Assembly (NCBI GenBank): GCA_030765065.1
Contig: CM060985.1
Location: forward strand, 177,136,096-177,200,095
Reading direction: 5' to 3'
DNA: 64,000 nt
Source of the DNA: Deroplatys truncata
Lineage: Eukaryota > Arthropoda > Insecta > Mantodea > Mantidae
Numbering within the stretch: position 1 is the first letter of the stretch; each line of letters opens with the position of its first letter. Positions 23,255 through 35,011 of this stretch are shown piece after piece. The notes beneath the pieces were generated by a model, which was not told where the DNA came from, ran no database searches, and was given only the letters and a program-made list of their open reading frames with translations. The position numbers and the translations under genes were made by a program.

Positions 23255-23985
23255 ACCTGAATCCAAAACAAACATTTTTGGAAACATGTCCATGTGTGTG
23301 TGTCTGTGAGCAGCATAACTCAGAAGCGAACAGTCGGATAAACACCAAACTTGGTATTTAGGTTCAGTATCATCCAGAGATGCGACACAAATGTTTTCAA
23401 GAAAATCCTCCCATCCCAGATTACCCTTTACATGGCACATTTTTCGAAAATTTTAATTTCCTCAAAAATGGCTCTAACGATTTTAATTAAAATATCATAT
23501 GCTTAAGATATTTACATGACAAATGAAATGTATATCTCAAATTTTCAGAGTATTTCTCCAAAGGAATTGTTCATTGTCAACGACTTTTGCATAACTGGTA
23601 AACCATAAGAGATAGACAAAATGTTACTACACAAAAATTTTAGATCGCATTAAAATACAAAATTTATGTCATATACATTTTTTTTGTTGGTGAACCATTT
23701 TCGAGATATTGCTTGTTATTCCCTTAAATTTTCCAATACTTACGTTTTCTCAAGTTCGTTATTCATTTTTTTGTCCTGGTAATACAAAAAGAATGGAATA
23801 CTCCACATAGCAACCAGCTCTTAAAAGATTTGACTATCGCTTAAAGCCTACCAATTCCCCTTGCACCTACAAGAAAATTAGCAATAAGATTAACATCTCG
23901 ATTAACCTGAAGCATATGCAGGATAAGCGTTTGTAAAAATAGTTTGTACAGAAATAGAAAAAGTCATGTGAGTGTAGGACCTTAG
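23255..23985 (-). repeat. Q repeat, minus strand
   Basis: It opens inside the 3' third (GGAAACATGTCCATGTG) and runs to the Q start near 23985. The terminal ACTATACGTAG segment is missing. Another short Q start lies at about 24076-24200. Confidence 0.75.
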
Positions 23986-24200
23986 ATTTTTTTTTCAAGC
24001 CAAAAGTATTTGTTTTTCTCGTAGTTATACTAAGAAAATGGAATTTCAAAGACATCACATTGCGACACACACTCAAAAATGCGACGTGTTACACTCACAT
24101 GGCTTTCTTTACTCACTACTGTACAGACTACTCTTAGAAACATTTATCTACTTCGTGCTAATAGAGGTCAACATTTGTAGAAATTATCATATTATTTCCT

Positions 24201-25413
24201 TGTAGGTAAAAGGGGATTACGGGAATACCATAGGCTGTAATCGAAAATTGTCGCTATGTGATTACTTTGAAATTCCTTCTGTTTGCAGGGTGAAGCAGAA
24301 ACATGCGCCTGAAAATTATTTATATATACATGGATAATAAATAGAATAAATAAATAGAATAAATACACATAAAATTAGACATATTCGTAGCATAAGGAAT
24401 GAAATTTCAAGAGAGCTAAAGTTTGCAGAAGTGTAGACCGGAACATGTAGATGTTAAAAGAGCTTGAGGCTATAACGGGATACACCGGAAAGGTCTCCCG
24501 TCTCTAAAGAATTCTGCCGAACATGTGGCTTTCTGAACAAAGACAGAACATTCACACGCGACCGACAGGCACCAAGATGTACGTGCTTAATCGGTCTCCA
24601 AATTCACCGAAGCGTAAAAACCAACGCTAGAAATGAGTGACAGGCCATAAAATATTCCAAATTTAAAATAGAAATCGCACTAGTATTGGTATGAGCGTGA
24701 AATGGGAAACGATCCTAGACAGAACGAGGTAGGACCCGCGAAGACTCGGTCTCTCGTTCCAATCGGCTTCATGTTAAAACGCTAAGTATTGCATTTCCGA
24801 CGTAGTGGTCAGCAAGATAACTAAGTCTACATTAACAAAGTTCACGTATAGCGTAGTGCAAGAGATTAAGTAATAATCATAGAAATTAGCGTGTTATAGC
24901 GAGGAACGACAACTCATTTTCCGGACGTAGATTAGGTGACAGCGACTTATTATATCATCATAACTGTAGCAATCGGCTTGTATCTTGTGTGCGGGACAGA
25001 GGGAGAGTGTTTTTGGCAAGAATAAGGTGGCCAGCAACAGAAGGTCGTCTACTGTTACCTGTGTCTTCTTTGCTTGTATACCTAGGATAGGAATCCTTCC
25101 CCGGTCCAACATCCCATTATCACTAAAAGGGGAACGAACTCATGAGGAGCTAAGAGCCTACGGCCACAACACACGACCCCGCAGCCACAACAAACCCAGC
25201 AACCCAATATATCACACCTACTATCCCACTTGTTTTAACCCGTACCAACGTGTTTTATTATCACACCAAAATGACGCCTAAAGTATCAATACTTTGCCAT
25301 CTATTAAAAGTGCCGTCGCTATTTAGTTGTTTGTTGTGGTAGAGGAGAAACAACACCACACCAAAATAGCACCAAACCTGTTATACTCCCACACCAAGAG
25401 CCAAGAGAAAAAA
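24201..25413. other. No recognisable feature
   Basis: Unique-looking sequence. The 98-codon plus frame at 24985-25281 has no recognisable domain and I do not call it. Confidence 0.4.
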
Positions 25414-26895
25414 GAATCTGATGTGTTACAATCACGTGACTTTACCTCACCTCCGTCGTTCATTAGTGCGTATACAAATTATCATTACTCAAGTTTATTT
25501 TCCTATTTATTTAATTTTATTCCAGATAAAACTTTACAGAAATACATTACACATTTCATTACAGATACAAAGAGAATAGTGATAGTCAAATATTTAAGAA
25601 CTGGACGCTATATGCTGGCCTTAAAATTCCGCGACATTGCGAGAAACACTTGAAAATCGACAGGACTTCAAAACAATGTCTAATATTTGACAATCAGAAC
25701 CATTAGTAACCGATGCCACAAAAGCTTATTTGAAATAATGGTGTATTTTAAAGAGATTTTAGTTTTGTGTAGTACGCTTTCTTCTATCGTAACAGGATTG
25801 TACAAAATTCCTTCCGAATGACGAATTTACAGGATATTTTCTGAAAATCAACATCTAAATTTTATTTGTAACGTCAATATCTTAATATTAAGTGTATGTA
25901 CTTCAACCAAAACCGTTAAGGACATTTTTGAAAAAAATAAAATTTCCAAAAAATCTTCCATGAAGAGGATAGTTTGGGTTAGGGAGATTTTCTTAAAAAT
26001 CTTCCTCTCGTATTCTTGGAAGATGCTGAACTGAAATATCAAGTTTGGTTTTTAACCGACTCTTCATTTTTTGAGTTATGCTGTTCACACACACACACAC
26101 CCGCGCGCACGGACCTTTATCTAAAATTCTGATGTGGTACAGACTTTCTCTATCCTCTGTCACATATGATATTTTATTTGAGATAAACCTTTCCGGAAAC
26201 AGCTACTTTACACATTTCGTTATAGATACAAAGAGAACAGCGATAGTCAAATGTTTAACAACTGGCCTTAAAATTCCATACTGTTTTCATGACATCGCGA
26301 TAAACAACTGAATATCGACAGTACTTGAAAAGAATGACAAATTATTGAAAAATGGGAAATATTAACAACGGATGCCTTGGAAATGGCTATCTCAAAAAAG
26401 TTACTCGAAATAGGTTGTATGTTTTAAAGAGATATACATTTTTGGAATCGAGTTATACAGAATTATAATACAAAATTCCTCTCGAATGTGGAAGGCCTTA
26501 CAGGCTATTTCCAGAAAATTCAGGTTATGCATTTTATTGGTCAAATAAATATATTTACTGCATAGCATTTATTTAAAATCTTAGGAGTAATCATATAAAA
26601 TTATAAAATCCGAAAAATCTTCCATCTAAAAGGTGGGTGGGATGTGAGATTTTCCCAAAAATCTTCGTGCTGGATCTGGAGAAGGTGTTGAGCCTAAATA
26701 CTAAGTTAAATACCGAATTCCAGTTCTTGAATTATGCCGTTTGCGCGCGGGGACCGACGCTTTTTTCTGAAAATGCTATTTTTTTATTCAGGGTGCCTCA
26801 GGTTATGTACTTCCGTTGAAACCTCGATATCGAATTTTTGGGCTGAATACCATACTTTCTCTATTTACTATGACCGAACTAGAAAAAGTAAAAAT
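25414..26895 (+). repeat. Two divergent Q repeats (subfamily b)
   Basis: Copy 1 runs about 25414-26110, from AATCTGATGTGTTACAATC to a CACACACAC tract. Copy 2 runs about 26120-26895 and ends with a decayed 3' motif (CTATTTACTATGACC). Both are much more diverged than the copies at 7.6 or 16.7 kb, which points to an older subfamily. Confidence 0.6.
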
Positions 26896-27339
26896 AGTGT
26901 TTTGTATGAACGGTGTGTAGAAGATAGAGTAGGGAAGGTGATGTTAATGTTACGCATGAGATTTTTGTACGTAGCAGGCAACAAAGGAATTGGGTTGTGA
27001 GCAACATAGCGCACCGCGCGCGATGGCGAGAGTATTGATTTGAGATGGTGGTTTAACCGGCTATTGCACCAGCTGGTGGTGTGCCCGACAGCATGTCACT
27101 TGGAATGTTGGATCCATTGTTCTCCAAATGCAATTCATTTTAAATCCCGGTTACTGATGTGTTTAGTCCTAGACAGCAAAACAAACTACACACAGTGTTT
27201 GTTGTTTGAAAATGTGAAGCGTTTCTGTTCCCAGCTACGAGTATATGCCTCAGGCGTATCATCGGGATTTTGAGTACCTATAAAATGACTGACTGTTTTA
27301 ACAGTTAAAGTCGGTTATCGACACCCAGGAGAGAGAGAC
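26896..27339. other. No recognisable feature
   Basis: Short plus frames only. No domain or repeat is recognised. Confidence 0.35.

Positions 27340-27382
<43 letters not shown>
27340..27382. repeat. (AAT)n microsatellite
   Basis: An uninterrupted AAT run of about 14 units. Confidence 0.95.
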
Positions 27383-27419
27383 TAAGACGATGAAAACCAT
27401 AAACAGACAACACAACAAG

Positions 27420-28240
27420 AAAAATATCATTCGTTACACTCACATGATTTTCACTACTCTTGTACAAACCATTTTTACAAACGCTTATTTTCCATATGCT
27501 TCATGTTAATCGAGATGTTAATCTTTTTGCTAATTTTCTTGTAGATGCAAGGGGAATATGGTAGGCTTTAAGCGATAGTCAAATGTTTTAAGAGCTGGTT
27601 GCTATGTGGAGTATTCCATTCTCTTTGCATGACTAACGAATTTGAGAAAAAGTACTAGTATTGGAAAATTTAAGGGAATAACAAGCAAAATCTCGAAAAT
27701 AATGCCCCAACAAAAAAAATGTGTATGATATAAACTATGTATTTTAACGCGATCGACATTTTTTGTGTAGTAAAATTTTGTCTATCCCTTATGGTTTACC
27801 AGTTATACCAAAGTCGTTCACAATGAAGAATACTTTTGGAGACATTCCCAGAAAATTCAAGATATACATTTTATTTTTCATGAAAGTCTCTTAAATATAT
27901 GATATTTTAATCAAGATCGTTAGAGCCATTTTTGAGAAAATTAAAATTTTCGAAAAATGTTCCATGTAGGGTAATCTGGGGTGTGGGGATTGTTTTGAAA
28001 ACCTTCGTGTCGCATTTCTGGAAGATACTGAATCTAAATACCAAGTTTGATGTTTATTCAACTGTTCGTTTCCGATTTATGCTTTTCACAGACACACACG
28101 GACATGTTTGCAAAAAATACTTTTTTTTGGATTCAGGAGGCCTCAAAACATGTATTTCCGGTGAAATCTCGGTATCGAGTTTTTGAGTGGAATGCAATAC
28201 TTCCCCTACTTACTATACGTAGTAGAGAAAGTACAAAAGA
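27420..28240 (+). repeat. Q repeat
   Basis: It runs from a decayed start (ATCATTCGTTACACTCACATG) to ACTATACGTAGTAGAGAAAGT. All landmarks are in order, and the family frame is open at 27932-28186. Confidence 0.8.
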
Positions 28241-28835
28241 TGCCCACTCTATAAATTCATACTAGGAATGTATAAAGTATACCGGAAGTTTCGCTTTTGT
28301 ACCTTGGCTCGGACGTGAAGTTAACAATAGCCTCAAAGCTTAGCAGGTCAGAAAGCATACTGTTTTATCTTGATCTAAGTATATTCGTGGGAAGATTTTA
28401 AACTCAAAATAAGTTTAAGAAGCTGTCGAAGTGGGGATAGCCAATAATAAAATCATGAAACATAAATGATAGCCAATTAAAGATCGCGTATACATCACAT
28501 GAAGTCAAAATGGAACAAAACATAAGTAAGGTGGGGGAAATTCTAAGTTTAGTGATAGGCGTGAAACAAAGGGAGAAAACGCCGAGAAACAGTCGGGTAA
28601 AAACTAACCACGAGGACAGTTGATGAACACTAAAAGAAACTAATCAGGAAATTTGGCAATGAAGTGTGGAAATCTAAGCAAATCGAGGGCTAGTTGGAGG
28701 AACATATAAGTAGTTACTTCGCGACAGTTATGACAATAATAACAGTAGGTTTGTCGGCGAAGTTGGCGGGACGATCAGATAGGAATCTTCTTAACAAAAT
28801 AAAGAAATAATAGTTCAATCTTCGCCTACATCATT
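28241..28835. other. No recognisable feature
   Basis: AT-rich sequence with no supported gene or repeat. Confidence 0.4.
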
Positions 28836-28990
28836 ATCAATATTATAGAGGCAGTGTCACCACCCCTGAAAACCAGAAACTCAGCTCTACCAGAACAAGT
28901 TCCAAATTCCTGCCATCTAACAATCGAACCCGGGACTCTGAGTCTCCTCGAAGTAATAACAAGAATCAACAGAGGTGCGGCAAAGGTCAG
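28836..28990 (-). mobile_element. SINE-like fragment
   Basis: On the minus strand, AGTCCCGGGTTCGATTGTTAG contains a clean B box. It is followed by a non-tRNA tail with GGTGGTGACACTGCC. No tRNA fold is complete. Confidence 0.45.
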
Positions 28991-29288
28991 CGTCACAGTG
29001 ACATAATAATTATAAAAAAATCTCATATAATACATGCACATGACCTTCTCTGCACTCTATCCCGTATTAGTAGACATATAAACTATTCTTACAAAAGTTT
29101 ATTTTACTATCTACTTTAATTTAATCGAGATAAACCTTTCTGGGAATAACTGCATCACACATTTCCATATACAGTGCCTTCGTTTTATTCTAAGGCCGTG
29201 GATCGCGAATGCATGCTCAGCACACATTCAACTACACTGCGGGGTTTTCGTTCCGTTATTTCCACATTATTTACGAATGTTAGTAATA

Positions 29289-30623
29289 TACAAGGTGATT
29301 TATGAAGAACTGACAAAATTATTTATTTAATTGTTTCAAAACGAGTTATGCTAGCAACAACTTATTATACCTGAAATGCAGAGGAATTTTGGGAGATTAT
29401 TTACCTCTATAACAAATGCTGAAAATGTCCTCCATCCTGCATAAGGCACAACTCAACACGTTGTTCATGTTACTGGCCGCTCGTAGGAGAACTCTGTTGT
29501 CAATAGCTCCTGTGTAATGTGCTTCAGATCTCCAATGTCTGGGGACGTGTGGCATAAACCATGTCTTTTAAGTAACCCCATAGAAAGAAGTACGGTAATG
29601 TCAAATCCGGAGATCTTGGTGGCCACATGTTCTTGGAAGTTATCCGGTCGTCAAATAAACTTGCAATTAGTGCCATGGATTCATTTGATGTATGGCATGT
29701 AGCGCCGTCCTGCTGAAAATATCCTTGACTCAGCTTTACATCATCTAGTTGCTCAGCAAACTCCATGAAAATCTGCCGTACTCTGCAGTATTCACATTGC
29801 TTTAAAAAAATTGGTACCAGTATTCTCTGTGCAGATATTGCGCACCAAACTCCGATTTTAACCGGATGCATAGGTGCTTCATGAAGAACATGTGGATTTC
29901 TGCTGGCCCAATAGCGTGAGTTATTTGAGTACACATAGCCGGATAAATGGAACCATGCTTCATCTGTGAACCATATGATGGACAATATGGCAGGATTTTG
30001 CACAATAAACTCCTGAAACCAACGACAATAATTCAGTCGTCTATCCTTATCTGGTTCCTGTAACTGATGGACAACCGTAATCCTATACGGTTTTAAGCCT
30101 ACACTTTTCACAGCTCTCTGACACATTAAGTAGGTGTACCTTGCCTCCTGCGAAAAACGTCTTAATAATTTTTTTGGGGTGACTGATCCAGTCGTGCTCT
30201 TACGTCAACAACCGTGGGAAGCCTAGATGAACGAGTTTTTCCTTTTTCACTCACCAGAGATCCAGTTGTTTCCAATTTGTTTACCAGTCCCAATATTGTG
30301 TTTCTTTGTGGACGGATTCCGAACACGTTCTCTCTGGTATGCCCTTTGAGTGGCTGTAATTGAATTCGTAATCCAGTATTGATTTACACGGAAGAGTCGT
30401 TCACTTAATGTGTACTCCATTTTCACGTTGACTAGAACAAAATCTCAAAAACGGTTGTCGACAATAAAACTAACAATTACGAATAAAACATGAGCATCTG
30501 CGCATCTAGAGACAGGCAATCGAAATATTCTGCTTAATTTGGTGCTAAAAATGGGTCACTGGGTGAATTTGGAACAGAATAATTAAAGAAAAAATGTGTC
30601 AGTTCTTCATAAATCACCCTGTA
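29289..30623 (-). mobile_element. Inner DDE transposon with TA duplication
   Basis: The left terminus is TACAAGGTGATTTATGAAGA and the right one (minus strand) is TACAGGGTGATTTATGAAGA, followed on both sides by ACTGACA. TA lies on each side (29287-29288 and 30624-30625), the mariner/Tc1 superfamily target duplication. The element is 1335 bp and carries one transposase relic on the minus strand. Confidence 0.9.
29524..30420 (-). pseudogene. DUF4817/DDE_3 transposase, broken
   Basis: The N-terminus starts at the ATG at 30420 (MEYTLSERLFRVNQYW) and is frameshifted within the HTH region. The catalytic part is a 200-codon open frame (30126-29524). It shows ITVVHQLQEPDKDRR, IIWFTDEAWFHLSGYV (first Asp), KIGVWCAISAQRI, YFQQDGATCHTSN (second Asp) and WPPRSPDLTLPYFFLWGYLK. 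In this last motif a Tyr stands where relatives carry the third catalytic Asp (PDFFLWG-like). The copy would therefore be inactive even without the frameshifts. Confidence 0.85.
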
Positions 30624-30739
30624 TATGTAATGAGTACTAACTTTTTGTAAGTTTTGTTGAAAGCGTTGTCTATGTGCGCGAAAACATTGTCATCGTCGGG
30701 GGAAATTATTATTCACATGCATAAGGTTCTTAATTTCAG

Positions 30740-30969
30740 CTTTTATATTGTCGTTAAGTTCGTCTATGTTTGGGGATTACTCCTATAAACTTCCTTTTAT
30801 AGCGTTTAGCGATCCGTTGTTCTAAATTTATTGACCAAACATCTCACAGTGTCTCTACCCGGAGCTGGATAACCAATAATTGCTGATGAAATTCTCTACA
30901 CACCTGTCTACAAGATTCAGTTTTCACGTATGTATCGCTCATAAACATTAGGCGTATAGTCGCAGGCAT
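30740..30969 (-). pseudogene. DUF4817 HTH fragment of the outer transposon
   Basis: From the ATG at 30969 the peptide contains MSDTYVKTESCRQVCREF, the helical N-terminal region of DUF4817-type transposases. Frameshifted pieces matching the following helix-turn-helix come next. The catalytic domain is absent. Confidence 0.6.
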
Positions 30970-31187
30970 TTCCGTGGACTAATAAGAGAATAACATTCCT
31001 AGGCAAATCACACACAGCACACGTATTGTCGAAACACATAACAACACGAGGACAAAGCAACGACTTTTACTTCTGCGAAGAGGCACAATACTGAGGTCAC
31101 TTATAAGGTGGTTGTGTCCTTGGTATAGAACGAAGGCACTATAGATACGAAGGGAATAGCGATATTGCAATGTTTAAGAACTGGAAA

Positions 31188-31255
31188 TAAAGTTGTTTTT
31201 CACCAAAATTTGTGTATTTTCTTTGTTAGATCGGGTACTTCTGGGACAGCCTTTG
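31188..31255. mobile_element. Solo terminal fragment of a mellifera-type mariner
   Basis: CCAAAATTTGTGTATTTTC followed by TTTGTTAGATCGGGTACTTC closely matches the right end of the mariner at 62205-63399 (positions 63340-63395). No transposase or opposite end is present. It sits inside a Q repeat. Confidence 0.75.
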
Positions 31256-31525
31256 CATGTTTCACGTAGTGTAGTTGGGTTGGAGAGGTTTTCTTTAAAA
31301 TCTTCGTGTCGCATCTCTTGAACATACTGAATTGAAATACCAAGTTTGCTATTTCTGTGACTTTTCCTTTTTGAAATATGTTCTTCATACTTACACAAAC
31401 GCAACTTTTTTGGATTCAGGGACCTTAAAACATAATTTACGGTGAAATGTCGGTATCGAATTTTTGGGTGGAATGTAATACCTTCCTCTAACTACTATGT
31501 AGGTACGTGGTAGAGAAAGTAGAAA

Positions 31526-32095
31526 GAGATTTGCAGTTGATAAAGGTATAAAACATTTAAATCCAATCCAACAAACAATGTCTCGGAAATAGTTAACGCC
31601 GGAAAAACGTTTTATTTGACAAATTCTGTTCTTTAATAAGAGGTACATTTTTATGTAGTAAGATATTGCATATTTCTTTGGTTATACCAGTTATACAAAA
31701 CTAATTCAAAATGAGTAGATCTTCGAAGGAATTCCCAGAACGTTCAGCATTTTTTTACATGCTGGGGTGAGAGCCAAAAGGTTCCCAGAAAATAATTAAA
31801 TTTTGATTACCCCAACACGCACATGTTCGGAACGTAGCGTGGAAGAGGACCAGGACCTTGATGTTAACATTCCGTTGCATGTGTAGGGTTTCTTTAACAA
31901 ATTTACAGAAAACTTCCATCAGTGACCTTACCTGTGGTTTATTAATAAAGTAATTTCTGACCCTACATTTCACACACAGAGAAAATTAAGGATTGAGGGG
32001 AGATGCCTCACACACGCACAACTTACACCTTACACACCAATTCTCAGACTGACTCCAAGTGACCTCAAAACACAAAGAAGGTAACGGTAACATCT
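31526..32095. other. Q middle fragment, then unidentified sequence
   Basis: 31540-31760 resembles the Q middle segment (TCTCGGAAATAGTTAACGC). 31761-32095 has no recognisable feature and forms the left flank of the giant palindromic element. Confidence 0.45.
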
Positions 32096-32101
32096 ATCAC
32101 C
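32096..32101 (+). repeat. Target-site duplication, left (ATCACC)
   Basis: ATCACC directly precedes the first base of the palindromic element. The same hexamer, in the same orientation, directly follows its last base at 47808-47813. Confidence 0.85.
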
Positions 32102-32109
32102 AGTAGGTT

Positions 32110-32800
32110 AGTATGAGACCTTCTATATCAATTTATGGCTTTTTAATTGGCTTAATTGATTTAAATTGGCTGTAATTGGTCTTTCATGTAAGGCCGACCC
32201 AAGTACATGGTACCTTCTATATCAATTTATGGCTTTTTAATTGGTTCACTTGGTTCAAATGGTCTTTCAGGCAAAGGGGACCTATAGTGCATGGTACCTT
32301 CTGTATCAATTTATGGCTTTTAATTGGTTCACTTGGTTCATTTGGTCTTTCATGTAAGCCCGACCCAAGTACATGATACCTTCTATATCAATTTATGGCT
32401 TTTTAATTGGTTCGCATGGTTCAATTGGTCTTTCAGGCAAAGGGGACCTATAGTGCATGGTACCTTCTGTATCAATTTATGGCTTTTTAATTGGTTCACT
32501 TGGTTCATTTGGTCTTTCATGTAAGCCCGACCCAAGTACATGATACCTTCTATATCAATTTATGGCTTTTTAATTGGTTCGCATGGTTCAATTGGTCTTT
32601 CAGGCAAAGGGGACCTATAGTGCATGGTACCTTCTGTATGAATTTATGGCTTTTTAATTGGTTCACTTGGTTCATTTGGTCTTTCATGTAAGCCCGACCC
32701 AAGTACATGATACCTTCTATATCAATTTATGGCTTTTTAATTGGTTCGCATGGTTCAATTGGTCTTTCAGGCAAAGGGGACCTATAGTGCATGAGTCTTC
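32110..32800 (+). repeat. Subterminal tandem repeats, left
   Basis: About eight units of 83-84 bp, each containing ATCAATTTATGGCTTTTTAA. They alternate between two types: one with CCCGACCCAAGTACATG, the other with CAAAGGGGACCTATAGTGC. Together they give a 167-bp higher-order unit repeated four times. The first unit abuts the terminus. The 66-codon frames here are repeat artefacts. Confidence 0.9.
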
Positions 32801-33039
32801 TGGATATATTAATGGTTACTGCTGGAGTTGGTAATTGCGAGGGTCGCTTACATGTCCACGTGTTGACATTTACTTGAAGCATTTAAAGGCTCGTCCCTCC
32901 TCCTCGGCTTTGGGTGAGGGAGGTAATCAAAATAATGTCTGCATTTCCAGTCAGCTATGAGACATGATTCACCCCTATAATGTACACGGCGTTAATTCTA
33001 ATCATATACATCAAATAAAAAATACAAGTTTCAATTTTT

Positions 33040-33324
33040 GTGGCGAACGCTCCTAACAACTGTAGATGTTTAAAAAAATCGAAAGGTTTAATTTTCACCA
33101 TCCTACCGCGAGTTGTTGCTTTCTACGACATGAATAACATGCTACTTAAAACCGTGTATGTATACAGCGAGGTCTCCCTACACGTCAGTTTAAAAGACAA
33201 TCGCCTGAGTATTCTGTCGCGACCCCTCTGTCTCCCCTTCTGTATACAATTTAGCGGCTATCGACTCACCCTTCGCATAAGCGGGGAATCTATTCACGGT
33301 ATTGATTTTTTCCCTCTCATATAA
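33040..33324 (+). other. Open frame conserved in both arms, unclear
   Basis: Ninety-four codons open from a GTG (first ATG near 33130). The mirror frame at 46584-46868 differs by one residue. The peptide shows no domain. It could be an exon, or only open because the arms are nearly identical. Confidence 0.2.
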
Positions 33325-33544
33325 GGACTCCCACACCATTGTAAAAGTTCGCTTTATCTACGCTAGATGCCATAAGGTTACAGAACTAACATTTCTAATT
33401 CATATCTGGCACTATAGATGCCGGCAGAATCCGATCCGCTATTGATTTTTTCATTAAAAATACATGAGATTCAAACACATTAGCTAATTACAGTGTTACA
33501 AGCTGTATGTACAGTAAAATAAAAACGAATCGCATTTAAAAAAA

Positions 33545-33838
33545 ATTCTCATATGTTACACTCACATGACTTTCTCTACTCTTGTACAAACTTGAGTGGG
33601 TTGCCATGTGATGCACTCCATTCTCTTTACATGCCTAAGACATAAAAAAATGAATAACGAATTCGAGAAAAAATATAATTATTGGGGAATTTAAGGGAAT
33701 AACAAGCAATATCTCGAAAATAGTTCTCAATAAAACAGGGGGCTCAAAACATAAATATCCGGTGAAATCTCGTTATCGAATTTTCGGGTGGAATACCATA
33801 CTTCCCTTACTTACTCTTCGTAGTAGAGAAATTTAAAA
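33545..33838 (+). repeat. Deleted Q repeat in left arm
   Basis: It starts TTACACTCACATGACTTTC and ends CTTACTCTTCGTAGTAGAG. It has two internal deletions, after GTACAAACT and after CTCAATAAAACAG. The same deleted copy is in the right arm. Confidence 0.85.
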
Positions 33839-34391
33839 TACTTAGTTATAACAACGGGAAAGATGTCTTGTATCTTTTTTCCCACGAGGTGTATGATTCA
33901 TGCAATAAACAGTAATTGAACAATGTCTTTATTACTTAATTAACAGCACACCCAAAGGCAGCTGCAACCATCAATAAATTCCCTACCTTAAGTTACTTAA
34001 GTTCATGAAGATTTACAATTTCCTGTCTAAGGGCAATTTATCTTAACAGTTCTCACGAAAAATAGAAGTCCCACCCGTATACATGCTCACACCGTAAAAT
34101 AATACATGTTAACTTTTGACATTTATCATTCATTTAAAGCCTCCCTCTCAGATGCACGTGGGATATGGATCTCATCCCTATGCTGGCGGCAAGAGTTTCA
34201 TACTCATTTAGACGGTCTAGGTAATAATAATAATAATAATAATAATAAAAATAATTGCATACATTCCCAGATTGTCAAGGGCATGTGACATTCATCCCTC
34301 CCTGTTTCTCACCAATGAACTGCCAGAAGCTACTAAAATGATTTTTCTTTCCTTAGCCAATGCGGAGGGGGCGTAATATTGAAAGACGCAC

Positions 34392-34399
34392 TATATAAA
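34392..34399 (+). promoter_or_regulatory. TATA box of gene A, left
   Basis: TATATAAA, with CACAG (a weak initiator) about 30 bases downstream at 34421. No ATG occurs between there and the splice donor, which fits a non-coding first exon. Confidence 0.6.
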
Positions 34400-34563
34400 C
34401 CCTCTACATTGCCCGCATTTCACAGTTTTCATAAAGGGACTCTATACTTGCGACAGTTTCTGGACAGAAACCACAGAGTTTAAAAACCTTTTGAAGTGAT
34501 TCAATACTATTTTTGGAAAAGAGTTCTTCATTTTTATCATCAATTGGATATACACTTTGCAAG

Positions 34564-34626
34564 GTAAGAAATTGCTTATGTTGCCTTATCATTTAGCCAT
34601 TCATTTTTAATCATCCTTCATTGCAG
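34564..34626 (+). other. 63-bp intron in the 5' UTR of gene A, left
   Basis: The donor TTTGCAAG|GTAAGAAATT is near-consensus. The acceptor is CTTCATTGCAG|GACATT. The length is typical of small insect introns. A further acceptor-like CATACTCTAG lies just before the gene A ATG, so a second UTR intron is possible. Confidence 0.55.
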
Positions 34627-35011
34627 GACATTAAATATTTCTCTTTAAGCAACACATTTACAACTACTTAACTACACCAAGTGATACGTTTCATATATAT
34701 ATATATATAGGCAGGCTAAATGCATACACTGAGCGAGCTATATATTAATCATAAATCATCACATCGATTTCAGCAATCAATAATATCACGATAGAGATAA
34801 TCGAGACTGTAATACTCATGATGCTTCTAGAATTGATTTTTTACTTCCTCTATTTTTAATTAGCACCTGTAATGAAATTAAATTCAATTTTTAGATTCTT
34901 ACACATCTTCTGACTTTAATTTTTAAGCAAGTACATGCATTATTACATGAATAAGCTATCAAATCTGAAAGATTCCCTAATTTGAATGTTTCTTTTACGC
35001 ATACTCTAGAA

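Larger units (their letters stand above)
29172..31140 (-). mobile_element. Outer DUF4817-type transposon, internally deleted
   Basis: The inverted termini are CAGTGCCTTCGTTTTATTC at the left and TAGTGCCTTCGTTCTATAC (minus strand) at the right, next to TA dinucleotides. About 634 bp belong to this element. The other 1335 bp are a second transposon inserted at a TA. Only the HTH part of its transposase remains. Confidence 0.75.
29012..31525 (+). repeat. Q repeat (subfamily b) split by nested transposons
   Basis: Q start sequence at 29012-29171 stops at CACATTTCCATATA and resumes at 31141 with TAGATACGAAGGGAATAGCG. Intact subfamily-b copies (25.5 and 26.2 kb) have these two pieces contiguous. 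The copy ends near 31525 with GTAGAGAAAGTAG. A mariner terminal fragment lies inside it at about 31188-31255. Confidence 0.75.
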
